DNA of 64,000 nt from assembly GCF_006874645.1 (NCBI RefSeq), contig NZ_CP030082.1, forward strand, positions 3,906,001 through 3,970,000. Reading direction: 5' to 3'. A program made the position numbers and the translations under genes. Shown one piece after another: positions 8,948 to 17,661 of this stretch; positions within the stretch are counted from its first letter, which is position 1, and each line of letters starts with the position of its first letter. The notes below the pieces were generated by a model, which did not search any database, was not told the DNA's origin, and saw only the letters and a list, made by a program, of their open reading frames with translations. This DNA is from Bdellovibrio sp. ZAP7. GTDB lineage: Bacteria; Bdellovibrionota; Bdellovibrionia; Bdellovibrionales; Bdellovibrionaceae.

Positions 8948-10411
8948 ATGAAGAACTTTGGCTCTACGATCAAGATCATCTTTTACTATATTATTCCCTT
9001 TGTTTTTATCGCAAGCTATCTGTTCACAGCTGTGAAAGAAACTCAATATGGGCTCAATCGTGACTATGCCGAAGGGACCACTCTGGCTTTTGTAGAAAAA
9101 TGGAGAACCAGCGAAAGTCCCCGTGTCCTTTATTCCTCTGAAAATTTTGAACAAGGAAGTATTACCGGATATCCGTTCGCGCACTTAGGGTTGGTGACGG
9201 CAGTCAGCCACGATGCCGGCAGCGCTTTATCTTCCGGAAGAATCATCTCAGTGGTTTCCGCTTTGTTAATGGCTTTAATCGCTTGGTTGATTCTGGCGAA
9301 TTTTGAGTTGGTGAAACTTCAACACCTTCCCCTGCTAGCTACTTTGATTCTGTATCAAACCGCCATTTTTGATTGGTCTCTGCTCGCGCGGTCCGACCTG
9401 CTGGCTGCATTGTTTGAAATACTGGGCATTTTGTTTTATGTACGAAGTTTAAAAACAAATCGCGTCTTGTTAGTTCCGTCTTTGATATGTTTTCTGCTCG
9501 CATTCTTCTGCAAACAGAACTCCATTGCGGGACTTCTCGTGGTCTTTGCCTTTGAGTTCTGGCGCGCTCCCACGCGGACTTTGAAATCTGCACCAATCTA
9601 TCTTTTAACCACCGCGGCTGTCTTTGGCATTGTCACATGGACGTTTGGAGTGAGTTATTGGGAACACACAGTGACTCAACTTGGTGGGCAATCCTGGTAT
9701 TTTTCGCGCCTTGTGCAAATGCTTTCAAGTTATCTAGTGTCTCATCTGTATATTTTTATTCTTTCGCTCTTGGCGCTATTCCTGGTACCTATCAAAAAGC
9801 CGCTTAAGAATTTTCTGATTGCGTGGGTTGCAATCGGTTTCCTCCTGGTACTTTTAGGATTAGGTCGCTCGGGATCGAATTTTAATTACTTTATCTCCTT
9901 GAGTATTCCGATGGGAATGTTGGCGTTCTTGAGTATTCAAAATCTGCTGAATGCTGAGCTCGCTCTGAAATCAATTGCGGCGATATCGATTGTCGCCGTC
10001 TTCATGGGATCTGCTTTCTTTGAAAACCATGGATTATCCGGAAGGTTAACTTATCTTGATCACCGCGCTTGGCCGCCGACACGATCTGATGCTGAAAAGG
10101 CAATCGAGAATACGAAATCACATCTAACAGGATTTTCGGCGACAAATCTATTTTGTGATGAGCCGGGCATTTGTACCCTTGTGGGTTTTACACCTGATTT
10201 TACCTATTTTGAGAACAATATGAATACTCAATTGGGTAATCAAAAGAGCTTTGATCACTATGACACTTTATTACTGACTGAGTATCCAAGTGAAAACCTG
10301 ACTTGGACAAAGTTCAAACTACCTGCGGGGTTTGTCAAAACGATTCACGAAAAGTATGAACTTCGCAGAATCTCGGATCTGGGATTTATTTTTACACGTA
10401 AAGAATTATAA
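8948..10411 (+). CDS. Polytopic GT-C-like membrane glycosyltransferase (PMT/GT39-like)
   Basis: 487 aa with about 10 membrane segments. The first periplasmic loop has NRDYAEGTT (Asp-Tyr-x-Glu), resembling the catalytic acidic position of protein-mannosyltransferase-like GT-C enzymes. RSDLLAALFEILG, FFCKQNSIAG and GLGRSGSNFNYF are motifs also found in the protein at 16213-17661 (GRLDGVALFFQMMG, IFTKQSALWV, GMGREGSGSNF), so the two are paralogues of one family. A soluble C-terminal region of about 120 residues with two Cys (FCDEPGIC) follows. Family assignment rests on this layout; acceptor and sugar are unknown. Its stop overlaps the convergent small gene by 6 bp. Confidence 0.72.
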   Translation: MKNFGSTIKIIFYYIIPFVFIASYLFTAVKETQYGLNRDYAEGTTLAFVEKWRTSESPRVLYSSENFEQGSITGYPFAHLGLVTAVSHDAGSALSSGRIISVVSALLMALIAWLILANFELVKLQHLPLLATLILYQTAIFDWSLLARSDLLAALFEILGILFYVRSLKTNRVLLVPSLICFLLAFFCKQNSIAGLLVVFAFEFWRAPTRTLKSAPIYLLTTAAVFGIVTWTFGVSYWEHTVTQLGGQSWYFSRLVQMLSSYLVSHLYIFILSLLALFLVPIKKPLKNFLIAWVAIGFLLVLLGLGRSGSNFNYFISLSIPMGMLAFLSIQNLLNAELALKSIAAISIVAVFMGSAFFENHGLSGRLTYLDHRAWPPTRSDAEKAIENTKSHLTGFSATNLFCDEPGICTLVGFTPDFTYFENNMNTQLGNQKSFDHYDTLLLTEYPSENLTWTKFKLPAGFVKTIHEKYELRRISDLGFIFTRKEL

Positions 10412-10762
10412 GAACTGGCAGCGATTATTCTGAATTACTGCCACGCGATCTAGAATGCAATTGTACTTAAAGCCGAACCAGCCGGGATTTTGAACCCAGG
10501 AAACATCTGATATTTCCTTTTTTAGCAAGTACGCTTCTGCATTTGCATTCAAAGCTGGAACACGAATGACTACTAAGCCCGGCAAGTGATCCCAATCAGC
10601 TTTTTCCCCAACTGGTGAACACAGCTGCTGGGAGTATTGAATCTTCTGTAAGTGGCAAGCTTGATCCTGGGATACGAAATAGTAATAGCGATGGCTTGCC
10701 GCAATCACGGCGATCACAAATCCCAAAGACAAAACTAGAAAGGTCTTATTCGCTACTTTCAT
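10406..10762 (-). CDS. Small membrane-anchored or secreted protein of unknown function
   Basis: 118 aa. Residues 5-25 (NKTFLVLSLGFVIAVIAASH) are a signal anchor or signal peptide and the rest is a soluble domain with four Cys residues (CHLQ, LCSP, NCIL, RCQF), consistent with two disulfides in the periplasm. WVQNPGWFGFKYN is a conspicuous aromatic stretch. I do not recognise a family. It is convergent with the GT-C-like gene (6-bp overlap) and diverges from the GDP-fucose-synthase-like gene 47 bp away. A frame on the other strand spans part of it, but this frame has the more protein-like composition. Confidence 0.55.
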   Translation of the reverse strand: MKVANKTFLVLSLGFVIAVIAASHRYYYFVSQDQACHLQKIQYSQQLCSPVGEKADWDHLPGLVVIRVPALNANAEAYLLKKEISDVSWVQNPGWFGFKYNCILDRVAVIQNNRCQFL

Positions 10763-10809
10763 TCAGATTAATTCTTGCCTTCAGCACCTGCTTAGTCACT
10801 AAATTAACT

Positions 10810-11715
10810 ATGGTAAATAAGAAATTATTGCTACTGGGCAGCTCAGGATTAATTGGCAGTGCGATCTTTAGAAAACTCACTGATCTAAAGTCATTTGAGA
10901 TTCTAACTCCTTCTTCGTATGAATTAGATCTACGCGATTCCTTTGCCGTGGATAGATACTTTCAAACCCACAAACCTACCCACGTCATTCACGCCGCCGG
11001 CAAAAGTGGCGGAGTCTATGCAAACGTCAATAATCCAAGCACCTTTTCGGTTGAAAATACCCTGATGACCGTCAACGTCCTGCAATCTGCATTCAAAGCC
11101 GAGACAAAAAGACTCTTACAATTCATTCCGTCTTGTATTTATCCGCTGAGTGCTGAGCTTCCCTACAAAGAGGAAGCCATCGGTTCGGGGCACATTGAGG
11201 AATCCAGTAAATATTTTGCCTATGCAAAACTAAATGCACTGATGATGGCTCAAGCCTTCAATCAACAGCATAAGACCGAATTTATCTCTATCATCCCAAG
11301 TAACGTCTATGGTTTAGCGATCAAATCGGCCTCCGAGAACTCTCATGTAATCCCCTCACTGGTTCATCGCATGTTGGTTGCAGTAAAAACCAATCAAAAA
11401 GACATTCAAATCTGGGGTGACGGAAAAAATAAAAGGGACTTCCTTTATTCCGACGATCTGGCCGAAGCCACCTTGATGATTTTAAATCATGCCTCGCCAA
11501 AGCCAGTCATCAATGTGGCCAGTGGAGAAGTTGTTTCGATCAGCTCATTGGCTGAACTGATCCGCGAAACCGTGGATTACAAAGGAACTCTTAATTACAA
11601 GAACAACGGCTTAGCCGGGGCAGCTCACAAGTATCTGGATTCGTCGACGGCAAATGCCCTGGGCTGGAAAGCGCGCACGTCTCTGAAAGACGGCATCAGA
11701 TCTTTACTAGTTTAA
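10810..11715 (+). CDS. GDP-L-fucose synthase-like SDR lacking the reductase Ser and Tyr
   Basis: 301 aa from ATG 10810; an open frame extends upstream to 10615 but the Rossmann start MVNKKLLLLGSSGLIGSA sets the N-terminus. It aligns without gaps over the active site with E. coli GDP-fucose synthase (Fcl/WcaG), which both epimerises C3/C5 and reduces the 4-keto group of GDP-4-keto-6-deoxymannose. Conserved here are Cys109 (PSCIYP), Lys140, Asn165 (PSNVYG), His179 and Arg187 (SHVIPSLVHR). Changed are Ser107 to Pro and Tyr136 to Phe (KYFAYAK). Cys109 and His179 are the epimerisation acid/base pair; Ser and Tyr serve reduction, so an epimerase-dominant activity is plausible. It ends 20 bp inside the convergent dioxygenase gene. 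Confidence 0.85.
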   Translation: MVNKKLLLLGSSGLIGSAIFRKLTDLKSFEILTPSSYELDLRDSFAVDRYFQTHKPTHVIHAAGKSGGVYANVNNPSTFSVENTLMTVNVLQSAFKAETKRLLQFIPSCIYPLSAELPYKEEAIGSGHIEESSKYFAYAKLNALMMAQAFNQQHKTEFISIIPSNVYGLAIKSASENSHVIPSLVHRMLVAVKTNQKDIQIWGDGKNKRDFLYSDDLAEATLMILNHASPKPVINVASGEVVSISSLAELIRETVDYKGTLNYKNNGLAGAAHKYLDSSTANALGWKARTSLKDGIRSLLV

Positions 11716-12604
11716 TATTTGCGGGATGGCGCATGCCATCTGGCGGATTGAATACATCGTCTTCGCCATCGGGAGAAGACACACGTAAAGATTTTCCTAT
11801 TTCAAAGAACTGTTCAGTAGACAGCTTTTGGCGTTCGACCAAAAGATTCTTGTCATCTTTATAGATATTCTGATCGTAAGACTTCAAAACAACGTTCAAA
11901 TCAATAGAAACCCTGGAACCAGCGCTTTCTGCACGATGAGTTCCATGCAGCAACGAAGAATCCACCATCAGCATATTGCCTGCAATATTATTAACATCCA
12001 ATTCGGTGCTGTCTTGAATAAGTTCTTGAGCCTCGTGATAGCTGGAAAGAGGCTTTAACCAGCTCGATTCAAACTTCTCGCCCGGCATCCACACTTTCAA
12101 CAAGTTATTTGAAAGATCACCCAGAATAGGAATATGCAATAGAACTGAACGCAACGAACATCCCACCCAAGTTTCAGAGTGAGGAAGCTCTGTTGGATAG
12201 GCCCGCGAACCAGATCCATGATCAGTTCCTTTTAATCGGATATTAAATGGGTATATCCAAAACTCCACCGCATCCGCAATTTGGGATTGCTCTAGGATTT
12301 CCGCAATCGTTTGATGAACTTCGGTGAACTTGTGATCGCAATATGATTTTGGAATGACGATTCCTGACGTACTGATGTTTTTGGCCTTGGAAGGAAAATC
12401 AGTCAGTGCCTTTTGCAAATCACCGTCGTGAAACTCGTTAGCTCCACAGGACACCTTTAGGTATTCTTGCACCTGAATCTGCAATTTAGAGAACAAATGA
12501 AAAGGAATTCTGAAACTCGCCGTCAACGGCGCTTGTGATCTAAATCCGGTACGGGAGATAGCTTCGTCAAAGAACTTCTTTCTTTGGAAATGGTATTCGT
12601 TCAT
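11696..12604 (-). CDS. Putative Fe(II)/2-oxoglutarate dioxygenase, PhyH-like
   Basis: 302 aa. A double-stranded beta-helix dioxygenase is suggested by the spaced triad candidates His142-Ser-Glu144 (ELPHSETWVG), His220 or His223 (LLHGTHR) and Arg231 (SRVSIDLN), the last matching the 2-oxoglutarate carboxylate-binding Arg. Phytanoyl-CoA-dioxygenase-like proteins are frequent in sugar and natural-product loci, where they hydroxylate or oxidise the small molecule. There is no signal peptide, so it should act in the cytoplasm. It overlaps the nucleotidyltransferase gene by 4 bp, and both probably act on the same product. HxE in place of HxD is a known variation but weakens the call. Confidence 0.6.
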   Translation of the reverse strand: MNEYHFQRKKFFDEAISRTGFRSQAPLTASFRIPFHLFSKLQIQVQEYLKVSCGANEFHDGDLQKALTDFPSKAKNISTSGIVIPKSYCDHKFTEVHQTIAEILEQSQIADAVEFWIYPFNIRLKGTDHGSGSRAYPTELPHSETWVGCSLRSVLLHIPILGDLSNNLLKVWMPGEKFESSWLKPLSSYHEAQELIQDSTELDVNNIAGNMLMVDSSLLHGTHRAESAGSRVSIDLNVVLKSYDQNIYKDDKNLLVERQKLSTEQFFEIGKSLRVSSPDGEDDVFNPPDGMRHPANIKLVKI

Positions 12605-13320
12605 ACCGCTGCCTTTTTGAAAGTGCCCTGAAGGTGTTTAAATCCGGACTCGGTTCCAAAATCTATTTCATCGAATGGATACGCGGTAAACTTTGCGCGC
12701 GCTTTGATTTTATCAAAAACATCTTTTTCATAGGAACAGAACACCGGTAAATCAAAGCTGTGCCAGTTACGAACAATTTCTGAACTTAGAACCGACAGTC
12801 CCGTATAGATATATGAAGGCGTCTGATATAGATCCGGCCAGGCATAAGCTTCTTGCTTACTAATCTCATGAAATGAGGACGTGTGCACAAAAGTGCGCAT
12901 ATAGAAAACGGCGTCCTTATTCCCCATCGATTGCGACTTTACGAGCTCAAATGGATTTTCGGAAAAATAAGTATCTGCATTCGAAAGGATAAAATACTTT
13001 TCTTGCAAATAAGGAGCGATCAACGTCAACGCCCCACCTGTTCCCAAACGGACTTTTTCCTCTGGAAAAGAGAAGCGCATTGGATAGTTCAACTTGCGAA
13101 CTGCATTTTCAATGATTTCACGATTTGGCCCACCCAGGATGATGACTTGTTCAATCCCTGCAGCGTTTGCTTGCGCCAATAGGTAATCCAAAAACACGCG
13201 GCCCGAAAATTCGCTCAGGCACTTCACATGACTTTCGGAATTCAAAAAACTGTTTAGCCGAGAGGCCATGCCCCCAGCCAAGAGAACTAAAGTTTTTGAT
13301 TCCAATTCCGAATTTACCAA
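12601..13320 (-). CDS. Sugar-1-phosphate nucleotidyltransferase, HddC-like
   Basis: 239 aa if started at TTG 13320, chosen because GAGGG lies 10 nt upstream and the family begins just before the nucleotide-binding motif. ATG 13368 (in frame, 16 codons longer) is the alternative and would overlap the divergent kinase gene. The signature LVLLAGGMASRL binds the NTP, LGTGGALTLIAPYL follows, and SNADTYF carries the metal Asp. These features match D-glycero-alpha-D-manno-heptose-1-phosphate guanylyltransferases and related MobA-like/NTP_transferase proteins. The adjacent divergent HddA-like kinase supports synthesis of a nucleotide-activated heptose; a glucose- or mannose-type substrate is not excluded. 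Confidence 0.8.
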   Translation of the reverse strand: MVNSELESKTLVLLAGGMASRLNSFLNSESHVKCLSEFSGRVFLDYLLAQANAAGIEQVIILGGPNREIIENAVRKLNYPMRFSFPEEKVRLGTGGALTLIAPYLQEKYFILSNADTYFSENPFELVKSQSMGNKDAVFYMRTFVHTSSFHEISKQEAYAWPDLYQTPSYIYTGLSVLSSEIVRNWHSFDLPVFCSYEKDVFDKIKARAKFTAYPFDEIDFGTESGFKHLQGTFKKAAV

Positions 13321-13336
13321 AGTAGCATTTCCCTCA

Positions 13337-14239
13337 ATGGTATTTAAATCGAGTATTCCATATCGCATAGGTTTAATTGGAGGCGGAACAGATCTGCCTT
13401 TTTTTACCAACAAACATGGAACCGAAGTCATCAATGCTTCGTTTAAAGCCTTCTCTCATTGTGAAATTCGAAAAATCCAAAGTCCACACATTTTTATTGA
13501 GACCAATGATTACAAAACGCAGGTTCAGGTCGATAAACTTCCAGAGATGGTGCTGATTTCCAGAGATGAATTTCGCATCAGCCTGGCTGTTCTGAACAAC
13601 TTCGCAGATCTTGTAACCTCACTGGGTGGTGGCCTGCATATCAAGACATATTCAGAGTTTGCACCGCAGACTGGCTTGGGCGGAAGTTCCGCACATTTAA
13701 TCGCGGTGTTAAAGGCTTGTTTAAATTATCTGAATCTTGATTGGGATAATAAACAGATTTTGGACACGGCTCATTCGCTTGAGCGGGACACGCTGAGCAT
13801 CTTTGGTGGATTTCAGGATTTCTATCCGTGCCTTTATCAGGGCGCACATCATCTTTCCAAAGATCCAGGTTCTGAAATCATCCACCGCACGTTGGATGGA
13901 AATTTCCTAAAAGAGTTGGATTTGTCTTTCTTTATCACGGAATCTTCGGCAGTCAGCTTGGGTGAGACAGACCTACCAGAACTGAACTCTCTAAAGATTC
14001 AAAAGGATCTGGCTCATCAAGCCGCAAATGCCTGGAAGCAAGGTCAACACTCCGTTTTCAAGAAATTGCTGCAAGAAAGCTGGCAAGCCAAAAGCCAATC
14101 AGCAAATCTTCCCCATGTATTCGCAACTAAGACCTGCGGACTTTCAAAAAGAATGAACGTCGTCGCTGTGGAAAAATCCCTGGAAAAATCATTCACCGAA
14201 AGCAGTGGCTATGCAGCTCGAAAAATTGAATGGTATTAG
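13337..14239 (+). CDS. GHMP-family sugar kinase, HddA-like heptose 7-phosphate kinase
   Basis: 300 aa from ATG 13337; the frame is open upstream but the conserved N-terminus SSIPYRIGLIGGGTDLPFF starts here. The GHMP ATP-binding motif appears as TGLGGSSAHLIAVLKA (about residues 108-123) and the C-terminal motif region is near the NVVAVEKSLEKS tail. GGGTDLPFF is characteristic of D-glycero-D-manno-heptose 7-phosphate 1-kinases (HddA) and related L-fucose kinases. With the divergent HddC-like gene it would supply the 1-phosphate for nucleotide activation. GmhA and GmhB, also needed for the GDP-heptose route, are not in this window. The final codons overlap the start of the next membrane-protein gene. 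Confidence 0.82.
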   Translation: MVFKSSIPYRIGLIGGGTDLPFFTNKHGTEVINASFKAFSHCEIRKIQSPHIFIETNDYKTQVQVDKLPEMVLISRDEFRISLAVLNNFADLVTSLGGGLHIKTYSEFAPQTGLGGSSAHLIAVLKACLNYLNLDWDNKQILDTAHSLERDTLSIFGGFQDFYPCLYQGAHHLSKDPGSEIIHRTLDGNFLKELDLSFFITESSAVSLGETDLPELNSLKIQKDLAHQAANAWKQGQHSVFKKLLQESWQAKSQSANLPHVFATKTCGLSKRMNVVAVEKSLEKSFTESSGYAARKIEWY

Positions 14240-16262
14240 AGCTTTCGTTAAGAGGCACTTTGAGAAGTTGATCTTCTTAAACTGCATTGCTGCAGCCTTA
14301 ACGATGTACTTCCATGATATTTTATATTCACTAGATGGCGGTGGCCGCTATGTCAGCGCGATGGATTTGTGGGAAGTCGGACTTCACGGATATAACGATC
14401 ACTTCTTTATGGGGGGCCTGCAAAACCTTTTCTATCCTCCCCTTCATGACTTTATTTTGAGTCCTGTTATAAAATTATTCTCGTTAGCCTTTGGATCTGA
14501 TCTGAACCATAGGCTGCTTTACAGTATTTTCGTATTTTGCATCTTCACGTTCTTCATTTCGACGATCTATAAACTTTCCCGTCAACTGCAATCAGTTGGT
14601 GCAAAAGTATTCCTCCTGGTCTTTATCTCGTGGATGCTGTCGCTAAATATTTACTCATACGAAGAAAATCTTGGCTTCTTTCTGAATTTCTACAAAGTGC
14701 CACACATTATCTATTATCAAGGATTGAGTTTTCAGGACATCTTCATCACTGGGTTGATGAACCAATTCTTATCTGCAGGTTTTCTTATTCTTAGCATCAT
14801 TTCTCTTTCTAAGAGAAATAACACCAAGACGGCTGTTTTCATTGCACTCACCATTCTGTCTCACTTTATCTTCGGCTTGGTTGCAGTTCTTTACTGCATA
14901 GTAAAGAAGGTCTTTGAGAAAGATTTGAAAAATCTGGTCTATATTGGAGCAATTTGCTTTGGCTTAACGTCAATGTTCCTGATTCCAATGGTGGTTTATC
15001 GCGAATTTCTTGTTCATCAAATTTCCATGCCCAAGAAAACGGCCTTCTGGCTGACGATGACCGCGTTTTTGTTCTTATTCTTTAGAAAACCTAAGACTTC
15101 TTTCTGCCTGTCTTTCACGGCGCTCCTTTTGGCCGCTGTAATCGGATACGCGAAAACTTTCCAGAAATTCGGCCTCCCCGTCATTCCATTTCATTACTAC
15201 CGCCTGCTATACCCGACGATTCTTCTTTTGATTCTGGCTGTTGCCTTTGCTCTCAATGAATCGTCTTCAAAAATTCGAAAGTCCTTATTGATCACGGTAT
15301 TTATGATTGCGTGGTTTGGAAATTTCGGTGGACATCTTTATTCCCAGGATATCTTTACGACTTACCAGCCGAAACTTGAAAGCATCACCCCCTCTCAGCC
15401 AACAGAATTTGGCCAGGGTCGTTCTTATATGTTCGGATTCGGAAGGCCTGTCGATTTCGCGATGGAAATCGCCGCACATACGAATGGCTATCGCTCATTT
15501 TTTACGAAGGGCCTTTACTGGGAAAGTGCACCAGCCAATCGTAATATTTCAGCGGCGATCTTCAAGATGATGGGACCTCCTACTGTATTGGAAAAAGAAT
15601 CTGATTTCGCTTTCGAACACAAAAGCTGTCAATTTTATACCTGCTTCTTTAATTCTTTTCTAAACATGACTGCTGCAACCGAAGTGTGGATGCCGTCGAA
15701 AGAATCATTGATTCAATACTTTCAATTGAACTATGCAGAAAGACGAAAGTTCATTTCTTGCTATGACGATATCCTGAAGTCCCTTCAACGTGTGGATGGC
15801 GATTTAAAGTTCGAATTGATTTCTGAGGGTCGTTATTTAAATCCTAACACTTCCATCGTAAAGTTCCACGATACGAACTCTCCTGAGATGTCTGTTTCTG
15901 AAATGGAAAGAATGTGTGATGCAAATCCACCCAGTGATGGGCGCATAGATGGAAAAAGCTCGCCCAAAATCATCCGCAATTCTGCGGGAGACTATTCGAT
16001 CGCTTTGCCATCGACGCCAGGTACATTCCATGTCTCACTTCAATATTTCCCAGGGCTGGTCTACGATACCGCAACAGATAAAGGTGTCATTCCTAAGGTT
16101 CAACCCGCTGGTATTCTTATCACGGGATCTGGTCAGACCCATTTGCATTATTCGCGACCTGTAGTTATGTGGATAAGCTATCTAATAACTGCACTTACGA
16201 TTCTTTGGATAGCTATAGCTTTCCTGGGACGATCACAAGGTAGTAGTCGTTCTGATAACTAG
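14211..16262 (+). CDS. Large polytopic membrane protein with periplasmic C-terminal domain
   Basis: 683 aa from ATG 14211, overlapping the kinase gene by 29 bp; a GTG at 14205 is the alternative start. About 10-12 membrane segments occupy residues 15-380, starting after KRHFEKLIFLNC. The first outer loop contains SLDGGGRYVSAMDLWEVG and HDFILSP. A soluble domain of about 240 residues follows and contains several Cys (KSCQFYTCF, SCYDD, MCDANP), and a last membrane helix lies near the C-terminus (VVMWISYLITALTILWIAIAF). The layout is like YfhO or GT-C-type glycosyltransferases, but I cannot name a family. It is convergent with the gene ending at 16213 and overlaps it by 50 bp. A glycan-assembly role is inferred from location. 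Confidence 0.65.
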   Translation: MQLEKLNGIRAFVKRHFEKLIFLNCIAAALTMYFHDILYSLDGGGRYVSAMDLWEVGLHGYNDHFFMGGLQNLFYPPLHDFILSPVIKLFSLAFGSDLNHRLLYSIFVFCIFTFFISTIYKLSRQLQSVGAKVFLLVFISWMLSLNIYSYEENLGFFLNFYKVPHIIYYQGLSFQDIFITGLMNQFLSAGFLILSIISLSKRNNTKTAVFIALTILSHFIFGLVAVLYCIVKKVFEKDLKNLVYIGAICFGLTSMFLIPMVVYREFLVHQISMPKKTAFWLTMTAFLFLFFRKPKTSFCLSFTALLLAAVIGYAKTFQKFGLPVIPFHYYRLLYPTILLLILAVAFALNESSSKIRKSLLITVFMIAWFGNFGGHLYSQDIFTTYQPKLESITPSQPTEFGQGRSYMFGFGRPVDFAMEIAAHTNGYRSFFTKGLYWESAPANRNISAAIFKMMGPPTVLEKESDFAFEHKSCQFYTCFFNSFLNMTAATEVWMPSKESLIQYFQLNYAERRKFISCYDDILKSLQRVDGDLKFELISEGRYLNPNTSIVKFHDTNSPEMSVSEMERMCDANPPSDGRIDGKSSPKIIRNSAGDYSIALPSTPGTFHVSLQYFPGLVYDTATDKGVIPKVQPAGILITGSGQTHLHYSRPVVMWISYLITALTILWIAIAFLGRSQGSSRSDN

Positions 16263-17661
16263 GTCGATAAGCCGTTTCTATGGCTTTTAGGATGTTGTCA
16301 GAAAATCTTTGAACTGTCGGAAGATACTTATTTCTTTCCATGACAATCATGGCAACTTTCTTATCTTCAATATCTTTTACGAAAAAAAACTCGTCCAGCT
16401 TTCCACGAGCCACGGCCTGCTTATATTCAAAAGGGAAAAATTCAATGTCTTTCCCGGCAAATAATAACAACGCGGGATTATCAGACCACACTGGGCCATC
16501 CGCGCTTTTAATTCTTTCAATTACAATTTCTGTGCTTTGTTTTACCTCTTCTGACCAAGCTGTTACAAAGGTCGGGACACCCGGATCTTTCAAAAAGTAA
16601 GTTCGATAACGCATGTTCTGCCAACAAGTCGCAACGATAAGAATCGCGGCAACAGCAGACCACTTCCAGGATTTGCTCAAGGCTTCAATCCCGCGCATCG
16701 TTAGCCAAGTCAAAACAACACAGAACTCGAGAAGAAAATTCGAACCACTGCCTTCTCGTCCCATACCCCAAACATATATTAGCGAAAGCAGACCAAGAAT
16801 AATTACCAGCTGATCGCGACCACGGATTTGAAGTTTTGATACCCCAAATGCAGTCACCAATAGAATTCCCAAATGGAACAGTCCATTTTCTTTGAGAGAA
16901 ATCAGCAAGTTAGACAAATGATAGCTATTATTATTCGATGAAAACAGATGTCCGAACAGAGTATTTTCACTGAAGTAATTCAATGACATGAAACCCGTAA
17001 TCAGTCCGACGGCAAACACGACCCACGACTTCTCGAATTTTCGATTTATCAAATCATAAAGAAACAACGAACATGGAACCCACAGCGCTGATTGTTTTGT
17101 AAAGATCGCTAGAAAAAAGCAAATCATCGCCATGAATCGCGAGCTGCCTTGATTTTTTTCCCGAAGATACAGGAAAAGCCCCATCATCTGAAAGAACAGG
17201 GCCACACCATCTAGTCTTCCCATTCCTGTCCAATTGAAAACGGGATACCAGGAAATCCACAACAAAAATGGCAAAGCCCAATCTATCGCGGTGGCTTTTT
17301 CGCTCTTGCCATCGACATAAAACTTAGAAATAAGCACACCCGTAAGAAGCAAGGAGACGGTGTTCAAAATTCTTGCTTCGCGAAGCCACATAATCGGATC
17401 TGATCCTAATATGCTTACAACAGATTGAAAAAGAGGCGTGTAAGAAAAATAATTAGCAGAATCAAATGCAGAAGCTCGATACGGAAAGAACCCATCGAAC
17501 AAAATCTTTACCTGATAAAGAATCGTCGACTCACCATAATCAATTGTGTAAGGAAAGCGAATAATCTGAAAGGCTCTGGCAACAACAGCCATATAGCAAA
17601 GTAAACCGTAACCCAAAATTACGAGGGTCAGGGGCTTTAGCATTTTCGGATTAAATCGCAT
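16213..17661 (-). CDS. Polytopic GT-C-like membrane glycosyltransferase, paralogue of 8948-10411
   Basis: 482 aa from ATG 17661; a GTG at 17664 is also possible. The pilin-like gene stop and this ATG share a base (TGATG), so translation is coupled. It has about 10 membrane segments, an outer loop with IDYGESTILYQ (Asp-Tyr-Gly-Glu, as NRDYAEGTT in its paralogue), then GRLDGVALFFQMMG, IFTKQSALWV and GMGREGSGSNF, all shared with 8948-10411. A C-terminal soluble part of about 120 residues follows the last helix. Shared acidic outer-loop residues suggest GT-C chemistry with a lipid-linked sugar donor. Pairing with a Thr-rich secreted protein makes that protein a candidate acceptor, which is inference. 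Confidence 0.72.
   Translation of the reverse strand: MRFNPKMLKPLTLVILGYGLLCYMAVVARAFQIIRFPYTIDYGESTILYQVKILFDGFFPYRASAFDSANYFSYTPLFQSVVSILGSDPIMWLREARILNTVSLLLTGVLISKFYVDGKSEKATAIDWALPFLLWISWYPVFNWTGMGRLDGVALFFQMMGLFLYLREKNQGSSRFMAMICFFLAIFTKQSALWVPCSLFLYDLINRKFEKSWVVFAVGLITGFMSLNYFSENTLFGHLFSSNNNSYHLSNLLISLKENGLFHLGILLVTAFGVSKLQIRGRDQLVIILGLLSLIYVWGMGREGSGSNFLLEFCVVLTWLTMRGIEALSKSWKWSAVAAILIVATCWQNMRYRTYFLKDPGVPTFVTAWSEEVKQSTEIVIERIKSADGPVWSDNPALLLFAGKDIEFFPFEYKQAVARGKLDEFFFVKDIEDKKVAMIVMERNKYLPTVQRFSDNILKAIETAYRPSYQNDYYLVIVPGKL

Noticed and set aside
10615-10809. N-terminal extension of the Fcl-like protein
   Set aside because: It overlaps the divergent small gene, and the Rossmann motif starts directly after ATG 10810.
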